Positions 25,718 to 34,628 of a stretch of DNA of 64,000 bases are shown here, one piece after another. The notes beneath the pieces are model-generated. The model had not been told where the DNA came from, made no database searches, and worked only from the letters and a program-made list of their open reading frames with translations. Each line of letters opens with the position of its first letter. Within the stretch, counting starts at the first letter, position 1. The translations under genes and the position numbers were made by a program. Source of the DNA: Nocardia blacklockiae (GTDB taxonomy: Bacteria > Actinomycetota > Actinomycetes > Mycobacteriales > Mycobacteriaceae); assembly GCF_015477355.1 (NCBI RefSeq), contig NZ_JADLRJ010000004.1, positions 62,001 to 126,000 on the forward strand, read 5' to 3'.

Positions 25718-26008
25718 ATGACGACCAGGTTCGAGCACAACGTCGACGACACCCGCTACGAGATCTACCTCGACGACACCCTCGCCGGTTACGTCGACTA
25801 CAGCGAGCGCGTCGACGGCGACCGGACGGTCCGGGATTTCCAGCACACGCTGACGTTTCCGGAATTCCGCGGCCGGGGCGTCGCCGCGCAGATCGTCGAA
25901 TTCGCGCTGCGCGACGCGCGCGCGGCCGACGCCGCTGTCATACCCACCTGCTGGTACGTGGAGAAGTTCATCGGCGAGCATCGCGAATACGCCGACCTGG
26001 TGGCGTAA
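25718..26008 (+). CDS. small GNAT-family N-acetyltransferase (YjdJ-like)
   Basis: The 96-aa product is the short GNAT type with the acetyl-CoA-binding turn FPEFRGRGVAAQIVEFALRDAR and the ending PTCWYVEKFIGEHREYADLV. Proteins like this are about 95 aa and probably acetylate a small amine or a protein Lys; substrate unknown. ATG at 25718 follows GAGGAG. It is 52 bp downstream of the FAD oxidase gene on the same strand and may be cotranscribed. Confidence 0.88.
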   Translation: MTTRFEHNVDDTRYEIYLDDTLAGYVDYSERVDGDRTVRDFQHTLTFPEFRGRGVAAQIVEFALRDARAADAAVIPTCWYVEKFIGEHREYADLVA

Positions 26009-26022
26009 TTTGCACCGACCGG

Positions 26023-26361
26023 CTAGTTTCGGGCGGGCGAGGTGCCGGTGGCCGCACTCCTGCGCCGCCACACCAGAAACTGCCGGTCGGTCACGCTGCC
26101 CATCGCTTCCACCACTTTGGCGTTGTCGAAACCCGGCAGCCGTTGCAGCCGGGTGAGGAAACCGGAATCCGCCGCGGAATGCGGCACCACGCAGCCGTTA
26201 CCCTTCGCACCGATCAACACGAAAAAAACATCGTCGGCGAACGGTCCGTCCGCGGTAGTGATGATCCGCACCTCCGTAAGATCGTGCCACGCAACCTCTT
26301 CGATCCGTCCGTTGTCCAGCGTGCGCCGGACGAATCTGTCGTTGATCTCGACGCCGGCCAT
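26023..26361 (-). CDS. conserved hypothetical protein, 112 aa
   Basis: The soluble protein starts MAGVEINDRFVRRTLDNG and contains VAWHDLTEVRIITTADGPFA, FVLIGAKGNGCVVPHSAAD, LQRLPGFDNAKVVEAMG and a closing QFLVWRR. This pattern belongs to a small-protein family common in actinomycetes but of unknown role. It converges on the GNAT gene with 14 bp between stops. Confidence 0.8.
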   Translation of the reverse strand: MAGVEINDRFVRRTLDNGRIEEVAWHDLTEVRIITTADGPFADDVFFVLIGAKGNGCVVPHSAADSGFLTRLQRLPGFDNAKVVEAMGSVTDRQFLVWRRRSAATGTSPARN

Positions 26362-26459
26362 GCCTCAATAGTGCTCCGTGCACGCCCGGTCCGATAGCCC
26401 CAATTCGCCCGATTGCGACTGAAATTACCGATGTAAGAACAGATCCGGGCGGTCGAGAT

Positions 26460-27617
26460 TTACCGGAGGATTGCGCGCGACATGACCATCCGCTGAATCT
26501 GGTTGGTGCCCTCGTAGATCTGCGTGATCTTGGCGTCGCGCATCATTCGCTCGACCGGGAAGTCGGTGGTGTAACCGGCGCCGCCGAACAACTGCACAGC
26601 ATTCGTTGTGACCTCCATCGCAACATCGGAGGCGAAACACTTCGACGCCGCGGAGATGAATCCGAGGTTCTTCTCGCCGCGCTCGGCGCGGGCCGCGGAG
26701 GTGTACACCATGAGCCGCGCGGCCTCCACCTTCATGGCCATGTCCGCGAGCATGAATTGGGTGTTCTGGAAATCGGCGATGGCCTTGCCGAACTGCTTGC
26801 GCTCCTTGGTGTAGGCGATCGCCGCGTCCAGCGCGCCCTGCGCCAGGCCGACCGCCTGCGCGCCGATGGTGGGGCGGGTGTGGTCGAGGGTCTCGAGCGC
26901 GGTCTTGAAGCCGGTGCCCTCCGCGCCGATGATCCGGTCGCCCGGGATGCGGCAGTTCTCGAAGTACAGCTCGGCGGTCGGCGAACCCTTGATGCCCAGC
27001 TTGTGCTCGAGCGGTCCGACCACGAAGCCCGGGTCGTCCTTGTGCACCATGAACGCCGAGATGCCGTTGGCGCCCTTGTCCGGATCGGTCACGGCCATCA
27101 CGGTGTACCAGGTGGACTGGCCGCCGTTGGTGATCCAGCACTTGGAGCCGTTGATCACCCAGTCGTCGCCGTCGCGGCGGGCGCGGGTGCGCATGCTCGC
27201 GGCGTCGGAGCCGGCCTCGCGCTCGGACAGGCAGTAGGAGGCCATCTTCCCGTCGACGATGTCGGCGAGCACCTGCTGCTTGAGCTCCTCGGAACCCTTC
27301 AGGATCAGGCCCATGGTGCCGAGCTTGTTGACCGCCGGGATGAGCGAGGACGACCCGCACACCCGCGCGACCTCCTCGATCACGATGCAGGTCGCGACCG
27401 AGTCGGCGCCCTGGCCGCCGTAGGTCTCGGGCACGTGCACGGCGTTGAAGCCGGCGGCGTTGAGCGCCTCCAGGGCCTCCTGCGGGAACCGCGCCTGTTC
27501 GTCGACGGCCTTGGCGTGCGGCGCGATCTCCTTCTCGGCCAGGCCGCGGATGGCCTCGCGCAGCTCGTTGTGGATGTCGTCGAGTTTGAACAGGTCGAAG
27601 TCTGGGTTGCCCGCCAT
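26460..27617 (-). CDS. fadE25: acyl-CoA dehydrogenase, FadE25 type
   Basis: The 385-aa flavoenzyme has the acyl-CoA dehydrogenase signatures CLSEREAGSDAASMRTRA, GSKCWITNGGQSTWYTVMAV, YTKERKQFGKAIADFQNTQF and the C-terminal QIYEGTNQIQRMVMSRAI, whose Glu is the expected catalytic base. It removes hydrogens from the alpha-beta position of an acyl-CoA using FAD. The neighbours purE and purK and the sequence type match fadE25 of mycobacteria. AGGAGTG precedes the ATG. Upstream is a TetR gene, with two related palindromes in the gap that probably control it. Confidence 0.92.
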   Translation of the reverse strand: MAGNPDFDLFKLDDIHNELREAIRGLAEKEIAPHAKAVDEQARFPQEALEALNAAGFNAVHVPETYGGQGADSVATCIVIEEVARVCGSSSLIPAVNKLGTMGLILKGSEELKQQVLADIVDGKMASYCLSEREAGSDAASMRTRARRDGDDWVINGSKCWITNGGQSTWYTVMAVTDPDKGANGISAFMVHKDDPGFVVGPLEHKLGIKGSPTAELYFENCRIPGDRIIGAEGTGFKTALETLDHTRPTIGAQAVGLAQGALDAAIAYTKERKQFGKAIADFQNTQFMLADMAMKVEAARLMVYTSAARAERGEKNLGFISAASKCFASDVAMEVTTNAVQLFGGAGYTTDFPVERMMRDAKITQIYEGTNQIQRMVMSRAILR

Positions 27618-27675
27618 GGGTTCACTCCTGGTCGTCGGGTCGGAATCGCCTGGTTCCGCATATCGTCAGCAAGTC

Positions 27676-27688
27676 GGCACTCAGTGCC
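27676..27688. promoter_or_regulatory. palindrome GGCACTCAGTGCC, candidate TetR operator
   Basis: A perfect 6-bp inverted repeat around one central base lies 59 bp before the fadE25 start. The same core, with one change, recurs at 27751. Confidence 0.6.
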
Positions 27689-27750
27689 ACCGGAGATCGA
27701 GTATACGCCGCGATATCGCGGCCACATGCGCCTATGTTCGACGCCACGCC

Positions 27751-27765
27751 TGGCACTGAGTGTCA
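27751..27765. promoter_or_regulatory. palindrome TGGCACTGAGTGTCA, candidate TetR operator
   Basis: Seven-base arms with a single mismatch share the core GGCACTNAGTGYC with the site at 27676, 76 bp away. Together they bracket the likely fadE25 promoter. Confidence 0.6.
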
Positions 27766-27787
27766 TAAGGCGACGCGCCGTGCCGTG

Positions 27788-28441
27788 TCACAGGTTACCG
27801 AGCCGATGCGAGAGCAGGTCGGCAATCTGCCGGGGCGGCATGTCCCGCGGAAAGACCGCCACCACCAGCTCCGCCGCGGACTCCCGGCCCACCCGCGGGA
27901 TCGCCGCCAGCGCCGCGCGCAGGTCCGCCGACGCCGCCTCGCCCTCGCCCCGCACCATGCGGCGCAACAGGTAGTTGTGGGTCGCGGTGACCGCCGCGGT
28001 GAACTGGATCAGGGCGAGATCCGGGGTCTGCGGCAGCCGTCTCCGCAAATAGTCGGTGAACAGCCGCTCGTAGCGGAACACGGTGACGATCTCGCGATCG
28101 CGTAGCGCCGGGACTTGACGCACCACGCGGTAGCGGCGCGCGGCCAGCGCCCGGGTCTGGGTGAACCGCTCGAACACCCCGACCACGGCCTCGCACACGG
28201 CATCCCACGGATCGTCCTGCGCCGCAGCGAGATACGCGCTCGCCTGCGCCAATTGCGCCTCGTGGTCGGCGAAGACGACGTCCTCCTTGGACCGGAACTG
28301 CCGGAAGAAGGTGCGCCGCGAGATGCCCGCCGCCTCGGCGATCTCGTCGACCGTCGTTGCCTCGTAACCCTTTTCGGCGAACAGCCGCAGCGCGTGGTCG
28401 ACGACGGCCAGCTTGAACCCGGAGTCCCCGGCGGTGCTCAT
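27788..28441 (-). CDS. TetR-family transcriptional regulator
   Basis: The 217-aa protein has a TetR N-terminus: [19 protein letters not shown], then [22 protein letters not shown] longer all-helical ligand domain follows, with [20 protein letters not shown]. It lies between purE and fadE25, all on the minus strand, 13 bp downstream of the purE stop. Twin palindromes after it suggest that it represses fadE25, perhaps relieved by an acyl-CoA. Start ATG 28441 gives the typical TetR N-terminus; the longer frame to 28630 is antisense-free but overlaps purE and is rejected. Confidence 0.92.
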   Translation of the reverse strand: MSTAGDSGFKLAVVDHALRLFAEKGYEATTVDEIAEAAGISRRTFFRQFRSKEDVVFADHEAQLAQASAYLAAAQDDPWDAVCEAVVGVFERFTQTRALAARRYRVVRQVPALRDREIVTVFRYERLFTDYLRRRLPQTPDLALIQFTAAVTATHNYLLRRMVRGEGEAASADLRAALAAIPRVGRESAAELVVAVFPRDMPPRQIADLLSHRLGNL

Positions 28442-28454
28442 CGCCTGCCGCCGC

Positions 28455-28958
28455 TCAGCCCAGCAGCCGCGTGCGCAGCGCGTCGTCCTTCTCCAGCACC
28501 AGCTGTTCCAGGTCGGCCTGGAATCGCTCCATGCGCGTGCGCAATTCGGGGTCGGCGGCGGCCAGGATCCGCACGGCCAGCAGCCCGGCGTTGCGCGCCC
28601 CGCCGATCGAGACCGTGGCCACCGGAACACCCGCCGGCATCTGCACGATCGACAGCAGCGAATCCATGCCGTCGAGGTACTTCAGCGGCACCGGCACGCC
28701 GATGACCGGCAGCGCGGTCGCCGACGCCACCATGCCGGGCAGATGCGCCGCGCCGCCCGCGCCCGCGATGATCACCCGGATGCCCCGGCCGGCGGCGTCG
28801 CGGGCGTAGTCGAGCATGCGCTGCGGCGTGCGGTGCGCCGACACCACGCCGACCTCGAAGCGAATGCCGAACTCGGCCAACGCCTCCGCGGCCGCCTCCA
28901 TCGTCGGCCAGTCGGAGTCGCTGCCCATGATCAGGCCGACCTGCGCTGTGTCACTCAT
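28455..28958 (-). CDS. purE: N5-carboxyaminoimidazole ribonucleotide mutase
   Basis: The 167-aa protein carries the class I PurE signatures [25 protein letters not shown] with the catalytic His, and [15 protein letters not shown], then [20 protein letters not shown]. It converts N5-CAIR to CAIR in de novo purine synthesis. Its start overlaps the purK stop by 8 bp. The two form the usual purK-purE pair that works in sequence. Confidence 0.97.
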   Translation of the reverse strand: MSDTAQVGLIMGSDSDWPTMEAAAEALAEFGIRFEVGVVSAHRTPQRMLDYARDAAGRGIRVIIAGAGGAAHLPGMVASATALPVIGVPVPLKYLDGMDSLLSIVQMPAGVPVATVSIGGARNAGLLAVRILAAADPELRTRMERFQADLEQLVLEKDDALRTRLLG

Positions 28959-30201
28959 GGGGATCCCATCCGTCGGTCCACACCGCGCGCGACATCCACT
29001 GTGCCGCGCGCTCGGCCTTCTCGCGTACCTCGGCCACGTCGTCGCCGAGAATGTTGACATGCCCGATCTTGCGGTCCGGGCGCTCGCCCTTGCCGTACAG
29101 GTGCACCCGCGCCTCGGGCATGCGGGCGAACAGGTGGTGCAGCCGCTCGTCCATCGACATCGCCGGGGCCTCGGGCGCGCCGAGGATGTTGGCCATCACC
29201 GTCACGGGGGCCAGCGGCGTGGTGTCGCCGAGCGGGTAGTCCAGCACCGCCCGCACGTGCTGCTCGAACTGGCCGGTCACCGCGCCGTCCATGCTCCAGT
29301 GCCCGGAGTTGTGCGGACGCATCGCCAACTCGTTCACCAGCAGCTCGCCCGCCGGGGTCTCGAACAGCTCGACCGCCATCGCACCGGTCACGCCGAGTTC
29401 GGCGGCCAGCCGCAGCGCCAGCACCGAGGCCGCGGTCGCCGACTCCTCGGCGAGGTCGGGAGCGGGCGCGATCACCACCGCGCACTGGCCCTTGCGCTGC
29501 ACGGTCTCCACCACCGGCCAGGCCGCGGCCTGCCCGAACGGCGAGCGCGCCACCATCGCCGACAGCTCCCGCTTCAGCGTCACCCGCTGCTCGGCCAGCA
29601 GCGTGGCGCCCTTGTCGAGCTGCTCGCGCGCGATCGATTCGGCCTGCGCGGCGGACTCGGGCATCCACACGCCGCGCCCGTCGTAGCCGCCGCGCACCGC
29701 TTTCAGGACGCAGGGCCAGCCGTGCTCCTCGCCGAAGGCCACCGCGTCCGCGGGCTCGCGCACCGGGGCGAAGGCCGGGACCGGCACGCCCAGCTCCGCG
29801 AGGCGGCGGCGCATGGCCAGCTTGTCCTGGGCGTAGACCAGCGCTCCCGGCGGCGGCTGCACGTTCACGCCCTCGGCGACCAGCGCCTCCAGGTGCTCGG
29901 TCGGGACGTGCTCGTGGTCGAAGGTCATCGCGTGCGAGCCGACTGCGGCCTTGCGCAGCGCGGCCAGGTCGGTGTGCGAGCCCAGCACCACCTCGGGGGT
30001 GACCTGCGCGGCCGGATCGTCGGGACGCTCGGCGAGCACGCGCAGCCGCTGGCCCAGCGCGATGGCCGCCTGGTGGGTCATCCGCGCCAGCTGACCGCCG
30101 CCGATCATGGTCACGGTCGGCATGACGGAGGAATCGAAGGGACGGGTACCGGGGTGCACGGCCGGCGTACTGTGCTCGCTCACGGCCCTCAATGGTGTCA
30201 T
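28951..30201 (-). CDS. purK: N5-carboxyaminoimidazole ribonucleotide synthase
   Basis: The 416-aa ATP-grasp enzyme begins its conserved part with [20 protein letters not shown]. It contains [13 protein letters not shown], an ATP-binding loop, and [24 protein letters not shown] near the metal-binding site. It carboxylates AIR with bicarbonate and ATP. The start is uncertain: ATG 30201 is given because related proteins carry an N-terminal extension; GTG 30183 and ATG 30123 are in frame and closer to the conserved domain. It diverges from the GtrA gene. Confidence 0.95.
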   Translation of the reverse strand: MTPLRAVSEHSTPAVHPGTRPFDSSVMPTVTMIGGGQLARMTHQAAIALGQRLRVLAERPDDPAAQVTPEVVLGSHTDLAALRKAAVGSHAMTFDHEHVPTEHLEALVAEGVNVQPPPGALVYAQDKLAMRRRLAELGVPVPAFAPVREPADAVAFGEEHGWPCVLKAVRGGYDGRGVWMPESAAQAESIAREQLDKGATLLAEQRVTLKRELSAMVARSPFGQAAAWPVVETVQRKGQCAVVIAPAPDLAEESATAASVLALRLAAELGVTGAMAVELFETPAGELLVNELAMRPHNSGHWSMDGAVTGQFEQHVRAVLDYPLGDTTPLAPVTVMANILGAPEAPAMSMDERLHHLFARMPEARVHLYGKGERPDRKIGHVNILGDDVAEVREKAERAAQWMSRAVWTDGWDPHE

Positions 30202-30265
30202 GGCGCTGTCGGCGCAATCGCGTGCGGGTTGGTCGCCCGGAAAACGCGAGACGTAGACTCGGTTC

Positions 30266-30811
30266 GTGTCAATCGTCGACAACGTGGTCAGCGCCCTACC
30301 GAGAACGCTGCGAGAACTCGTCTACCGCCATCACGAACTGATCAAGTTCGCGATTGTGGGCGCCACCACGTTCGTCATCGACAGTGGCATCTTCTACCTC
30401 CTCAAATTGACGGTGCTGTCGCCGAAGCCGGTCACCGCCAAGATCATTTCCGGCGTGATCGCGGTCATCGCCTCCTACATTCTCAACCGGGAATGGTCGT
30501 TCAAGGGCCGCGGCGGTCGCGAGAAACATCACGAGGCGCTGCTGTTCTTCGTCGTCAGCGGCATCGGCGTGGTGCTCAGTTTCCTGCCGCTGTGGGTCTC
30601 GCGATACATGTTCGACCTGCAGGTTCCCAACATCAGCCTGACGGCCGAGAACATCACCGACTTCGTCAGCGCCTACATCGTCGGCAATCTGCTGCAGATG
30701 GTGTTCCGTTTCTGGTCCATGCGGCGGTGGGTGTTCCCGAACGAAATCGACACGCTGGTACAGGAATTCGAGGAACTGTACGAGGAAGAGGAACAGCTGG
30801 GGCACAGCTGA
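30266..30811 (+). CDS. GtrA-family membrane protein
   Basis: The 181-aa protein has four membrane helices, including IKFAIVGATTFVIDSGIFYLL, ISGVIAVIASYILNREWSFK with the family's NREWSFK-type motif, and LFFVVSGIGVVLSFLPLWVS. GtrA proteins are thought to move undecaprenyl-linked sugars across the membrane in cell-envelope glycan assembly. The C-terminus is rich in Glu. The gene lies beside purK, as in mycobacteria. GTG at 30266 is the first start before the conserved domain. Confidence 0.9.
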   Translation: MSIVDNVVSALPRTLRELVYRHHELIKFAIVGATTFVIDSGIFYLLKLTVLSPKPVTAKIISGVIAVIASYILNREWSFKGRGGREKHHEALLFFVVSGIGVVLSFLPLWVSRYMFDLQVPNISLTAENITDFVSAYIVGNLLQMVFRFWSMRRWVFPNEIDTLVQEFEELYEEEEQLGHS

Positions 30812-30820
30812 TTCGCACGG

Positions 30821-32128
30821 CTATCGCGGTTCGGCCGTCGTGGTCTCGGCGCGACCGGAACTGGGTTTGCCCAGGAATACCGCGAACAGGGCCGGGCGGC
30901 GGCGGTGCAGTTCCAGGCGGCCGCCGTCGGCCTCGATGAGGGCGCGGGCCAGCGCCAGCCCCACGCCGGTGGACCCCGCGCCGGAGAAACCGCGGTCGAA
31001 GATGTGCGGCGCGAGATCGTCGCTGACGCCGTCGCCCTCGTCGGCTACTTCCACGGCGACCAGCGGTTCGCGGTCGGGACCGCCGTAGACCGTGCGGACC
31101 GAGACCGTGCAGTCGCCGCCGCCGTGCATCAGGGCGTTGTCGATCAGCACGGCCAGCGCCTCGCGCAGACGCGAACCCGTGACGGGCGCGGTCAGCGTCG
31201 GGTCGCCGGAGAGGATCAGCTTGCGGCCCGCCTCGGTGAAGGGATGCCGCCACTCGGCCACCACGCCGCGCAACTCCTCCACCACCGGCACGGGATCGCG
31301 GTCGGCCGCGCCCTCGTCGCGGGAGGCGCGCACCAGATCGTCGATGGCCGCGGTCAGGCGGTCGACCTGGGCCATCGCCTCCTCCGCCTCGTGCACCACG
31401 TCGGGATCGTCGTGCACCGACAGTTCGTCCAGCCGCAGTCGCACGGCCGTCAGGCGGCTGCGCAGCTGATGCGAGACGTCGGCGACCAGCGCGTGCTCGC
31501 GCTGCAATCGACCCGCGATCTCGACCGCCGCGGAATCGAGCACATCGGACACCCGGTCCAGTTCCGTGATGCCGTGCCGGCGCGCGTCCAAGCGGAAGTC
31601 GCCGACCGCGATTCGGGCCGCGCGGGCGGCCACGTCGCGCAGCGGATCGGCCACCCGCCGCGCGGTCACCACCGCCACCGCCGCGCCCGCCGCCAGCGAG
31701 GCCAGTGCCACCAGCGCCACCGCGCCGACCGCCTGCCGCTGCATCGACAGCATCGGCGCGGCCGGCACCTCCAGCCGCAGCGACCCCGACGTGCCCATCG
31801 ACAGCGACTCCACCACCGGGTTGCCCACCTCCGGCACCCCGGCGTCGACCCGCATCGCCGAATCCTCCGGCGTCGGGTACACGACGGTGAGCCGGCCGCC
31901 CGGCGGGATCAGCGGCCGCACCGAACGCAGGTCCAGCGCGCCGTGCACCTGGCCGTCGTCGCGTTCCTGGGCGACGATCTCCACGGCCATCCGGTCCAGC
32001 CGCGCGCGCAGGTCGCCGCGGGTGATGTCGGCCACCCACTGCCAGGCGGTGAAGCCGAGCGGGATGCCCAGCACCACGGTGGTCAGGGTCAGGGCAGCCA
32101 GCATCGACAGCAGTATTCGGCGGCGCAT
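30821..32128 (-). CDS. two-component sensor histidine kinase
   Basis: The 435-aa protein has an N-terminal helix (LLSMLAALTLTTVVLGIPL), an extracytoplasmic domain of about 110 residues, a second helix (AVGAVALVALASLAAGAAVAV), a HAMP linker, a dimerisation helix with the phospho-His in DVSHQLRSRLTAVRL, and an ATPase domain with DNALMHGGG, DEGDGVSDD and GVGLALARALIEADGG. The H-box differs slightly from the common HELRTPL. It follows the response regulator by 7 bp and would phosphorylate it in response to an envelope signal that is unknown. Its stop converges on the GtrA gene. Confidence 0.93.
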   Translation of the reverse strand: MRRRILLSMLAALTLTTVVLGIPLGFTAWQWVADITRGDLRARLDRMAVEIVAQERDDGQVHGALDLRSVRPLIPPGGRLTVVYPTPEDSAMRVDAGVPEVGNPVVESLSMGTSGSLRLEVPAAPMLSMQRQAVGAVALVALASLAAGAAVAVVTARRVADPLRDVAARAARIAVGDFRLDARRHGITELDRVSDVLDSAAVEIAGRLQREHALVADVSHQLRSRLTAVRLRLDELSVHDDPDVVHEAEEAMAQVDRLTAAIDDLVRASRDEGAADRDPVPVVEELRGVVAEWRHPFTEAGRKLILSGDPTLTAPVTGSRLREALAVLIDNALMHGGGDCTVSVRTVYGGPDREPLVAVEVADEGDGVSDDLAPHIFDRGFSGAGSTGVGLALARALIEADGGRLELHRRRPALFAVFLGKPSSGRAETTTAEPR

Positions 32129-32135
32129 GTGCTCC

Positions 32136-32813
32136 TCAGTCGGTGTTGAACCGGAAGCCGACGCCGCGCACGGTCACGATCCGGCGCTCGGCCACCGGCC
32201 CCTCGTCACCGATCTTGCGACGCAGCCAGGACATGTGCATATCGAGGGTCTTGGAGCCGCGCAGATCGGCGTCGCCCCACACCTCGCGCAGGATCGTCTC
32301 GCGGGGGACGACCTGGCCGGCCTTGTCGATGAGCACCTTGAGCAGTTCGTACTCCTTGTTGGCCAGGTTGACCTCGTGCCCGTTGACCAGCACCCGGCGG
32401 GCCTGCGGTTCCAGGCGGATGCCGCCGACCTCGACCGCCTCGTCGCCGATTCCGCTCCGCCGCAACAGCGCCCGCACCCGGGCCAGCAATTCGGCGAGAC
32501 GGAACGGCTTGCCCACATAGTCGTCGGCGCCCGCGTCGAGGCCGACCACGAAATCCACTTCGTCGGTGCGCGCGGTGAGCATCAGCACCGCCAGGTCGGC
32601 GCCCCGCGCCCGGACCTGACGGCACACCTCGAGGCCGTCCATGCCCGGTAGGCCCAGATCCAGGATCAGCAGATCGTGCCCACCCTCCAGGGCCCTCTGC
32701 AGCACCGCGGGACCGAAGCTCTCCACGGTCACCGAATAGCCCTCGCGGCCCAGCGCCCGCGAGAGCGGAGCCGCGATGGCCTCGTCGTCTTCGGCCAGCA
32801 GTACAGCGGTCAC
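32136..32813 (-). CDS. OmpR-family response regulator
   Basis: The 225-aa protein has a receiver domain (LLAEDDEAIA, phospho-acceptor Asp in LILDLGLPGMDGLEV, Thr in LMLTARTDEVD, Lys in DYVGKPFRLAELL). A winged-helix effector follows, with NKEYELLKVLIDKAGQVVPR and SKTLDMHMSWLRRKIG. GTG at 32813 is the start. It is the first gene of a regulator-kinase pair. Target genes are not evident; the adjacent GtrA and PH-domain genes are possible because both are envelope-associated. Confidence 0.95.
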   Translation of the reverse strand: MTAVLLAEDDEAIAAPLSRALGREGYSVTVESFGPAVLQRALEGGHDLLILDLGLPGMDGLEVCRQVRARGADLAVLMLTARTDEVDFVVGLDAGADDYVGKPFRLAELLARVRALLRRSGIGDEAVEVGGIRLEPQARRVLVNGHEVNLANKEYELLKVLIDKAGQVVPRETILREVWGDADLRGSKTLDMHMSWLRRKIGDEGPVAERRIVTVRGVGFRFNTD

Positions 32814-32900
32814 GCTCCAAGATTACGCAGGTTCGCTGTCTGGATTGCCGCGCTTCGCCGGTGAAACGCGGTGCGGCCGTTCCGAACGGGCGCGCCGGGC

Positions 32901-33434
32901 CTATCGGCGGCCGGACTGGCCCCGGTCGTAGGGCGGGTTGTGCGGGTTGTCGAAAACCTCGTGGTACAGCAGCGCGTGCACCTTCTGCACCTGCGGGATG
33001 TCGTCGTACTCCAGCGGATCCCCGGAGGCCGCGTCGATGATCAGCGTGCCGGTGCCCAGCAGGCGGTCGGAAAGCCCGTGCCGGAACTGGATGTTGGCGA
33101 TGCGGTTCATCGGGATGTCGATGCCGGTGTGCGTGAGCACGCCCTCGCGCACCAGCACCCGGCGGTCGGTGATGATGAAATGCGTTGACCGCCACCGGAG
33201 TACGGGAGCGGCACAGCGCCACAGCAGCAGCGCCGCCCAGACCGCCACGATGACGAGGAGCACGACGTCGCGGGTGGTGCCCTCGGTGTTGCGCCACGCG
33301 AAGCCCCCGGCGAAACCGGCGACCGCGGTCGCGGCGATCAGCGTGACCGCGGGCCAGAACAGCATCTTCCAATGCGGATGACGATGCAGCAGCACCCGCT
33401 CCTCGGGTGCGAGCAGCTCCTCCGGATAGCCCAT
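32901..33434 (-). CDS. membrane protein with bacterial PH (bPH2) domain
   Basis: The 177-aa product has two membrane helices (MLFWPAVTLIAATAVAGFAGG and DVVLLVIVAVWAALLLW). A cytoplasmic bacterial pleckstrin-like domain follows, with FIITDRRVLVREGVLTHTGID and IPMNRIANIQFRHGLSDRLLG, TLIIDAASGDPLEY. Function is unknown. The gene occupies the same relative position, near GtrA and birA, as its mycobacterial counterpart. The C-terminal tail is Pro/Arg-rich. Confidence 0.9.
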   Translation of the reverse strand: MGYPEELLAPEERVLLHRHPHWKMLFWPAVTLIAATAVAGFAGGFAWRNTEGTTRDVVLLVIVAVWAALLLWRCAAPVLRWRSTHFIITDRRVLVREGVLTHTGIDIPMNRIANIQFRHGLSDRLLGTGTLIIDAASGDPLEYDDIPQVQKVHALLYHEVFDNPHNPPYDRGQSGRR

Positions 33435-33484
33435 ACGCGAACCCTACCGCGTGCAGATGCGGAAATGCCTGACAGCGAACGCCG

Positions 33485-33497
33485 TTGTGCTGCACAA
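33485..33497. promoter_or_regulatory. palindrome TTGTGCTGCACAA upstream of the desaturase gene
   Basis: A perfect 6-bp inverted repeat around one central base lies 140 bp before the desaturase start, in the 202-bp gap after the divergent PH-domain gene. It could bind a fatty-acid-responsive regulator; none is adjacent. Confidence 0.4.
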
Positions 33498-33636
33498 TCG
33501 GCAGCTACCGACGCCGGATGTCCGTCGCGCCTCCGATCGGCGCGCGACCGGCTAGCGCGGATCTCTACGGCTCTTCCCGCAATACCGAAGTACGACTGCT
33601 TTTCCCATATCGATGTGCGAAACAGCGGAGGCGTGC

Positions 33637-34587
33637 GTGACCGAGGAATTGACCCAGCTGGAAATCCTGACCGAGCTCGAGCCGGTCGCCGAGCAGAACC
33701 TGAACAGACACCTGGCGCTGGCCAAGGACTGGCATCCCCACGACTACGTGCCCTGGGACCAGGGCCGCAACTTCGCCGCCCTGGGCGGGGTGGACTGGGA
33801 TCCGGAGCAGTCCACGCTGAGCGAGGTCGCCAAGGTCGCGATGGTCACCAATCTGCTCACCGAGGACAATCTGCCCTCCTACCACCGCGAGATCGCGGAG
33901 AACTTCTCCCAGGACGGCGCGTGGGGCACCTGGGTCGGGCGGTGGACGGCCGAGGAGAACCGCCACGGCATCGTGCTGCGCGACTACCTGGTGGTCACCC
34001 GCGGCGTGGATCCCGTTGCGCTGGAACAGGCTCGGATGATCCACATGACCAACGGCGCGCGCTCCCCCGAGGACTGGGGCGGGTTCCTGGAGAACGTCGC
34101 CTACGTGACCTTCCAGGAGCTGGCCACCCGCGTCAGCCACCGCAACACCGGCAAGGTCTGCGACGACCCCGTCGCCGACCGCATGCTGCAGCGCGTCGCC
34201 GCCGACGAGAACCTGCACATGGTCTTCTACCGCACCCTGTGCGGCGCGGGCCTGGACCTGGTGCCCGATCAGGCGATCGAGGCGATCGTCAAGGTGCTCA
34301 CCAACTTCACCATGCCCGGCTACGGCATGCCCAACTTCCGCCGCAACGGCGCGATGATGGCCAAGCACGGCATCTACGACCTGCGCCAGCACCACGAGGA
34401 CGTGGTCGCGCCGGTGCTGAAGAACTGGAACATCTTCGAGCGCAACGATTTCGGTCCGCGCGGCGAGCAGGCGCGCGAACGGCTGGCAGCGTATCTGGAG
34501 AAACTGTCGCAGGATGTGGTCAAGTTCGAGGAGCAGCGCGACCGGCTGCTGGCGCGGGAACGCGCGCGGGAGCTGACGCCGGTGTAG
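33637..34587 (+). CDS. acyl-ACP desaturase (di-iron, DesA type)
   Basis: The 316-aa protein matches soluble stearoyl-ACP desaturases. Iron ligands are visible in the LTEDNLPSYH region, in WTAEENRHG (E-E-x-x-H) and in ADENLHMVFY (D-E-x-x-H). It would insert a double bond in an acyl chain bound to acyl carrier protein. GTG at 33637 is preferred because GGAGG lies 5 nt upstream; an ATG at 33613 has no such site. Mycobacteria use DesA1/DesA2 in mycolic acid precursor synthesis, a likely role here. It converges on birA. Confidence 0.93.
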   Translation: MTEELTQLEILTELEPVAEQNLNRHLALAKDWHPHDYVPWDQGRNFAALGGVDWDPEQSTLSEVAKVAMVTNLLTEDNLPSYHREIAENFSQDGAWGTWVGRWTAEENRHGIVLRDYLVVTRGVDPVALEQARMIHMTNGARSPEDWGGFLENVAYVTFQELATRVSHRNTGKVCDDPVADRMLQRVAADENLHMVFYRTLCGAGLDLVPDQAIEAIVKVLTNFTMPGYGMPNFRRNGAMMAKHGIYDLRQHHEDVVAPVLKNWNIFERNDFGPRGEQARERLAAYLEKLSQDVVKFEEQRDRLLARERARELTPV

Positions 34588-34628
34588 GCCCGGTTCCATC
34601 CACCGAAAATGCTGTGCCGCAGCGGGTT

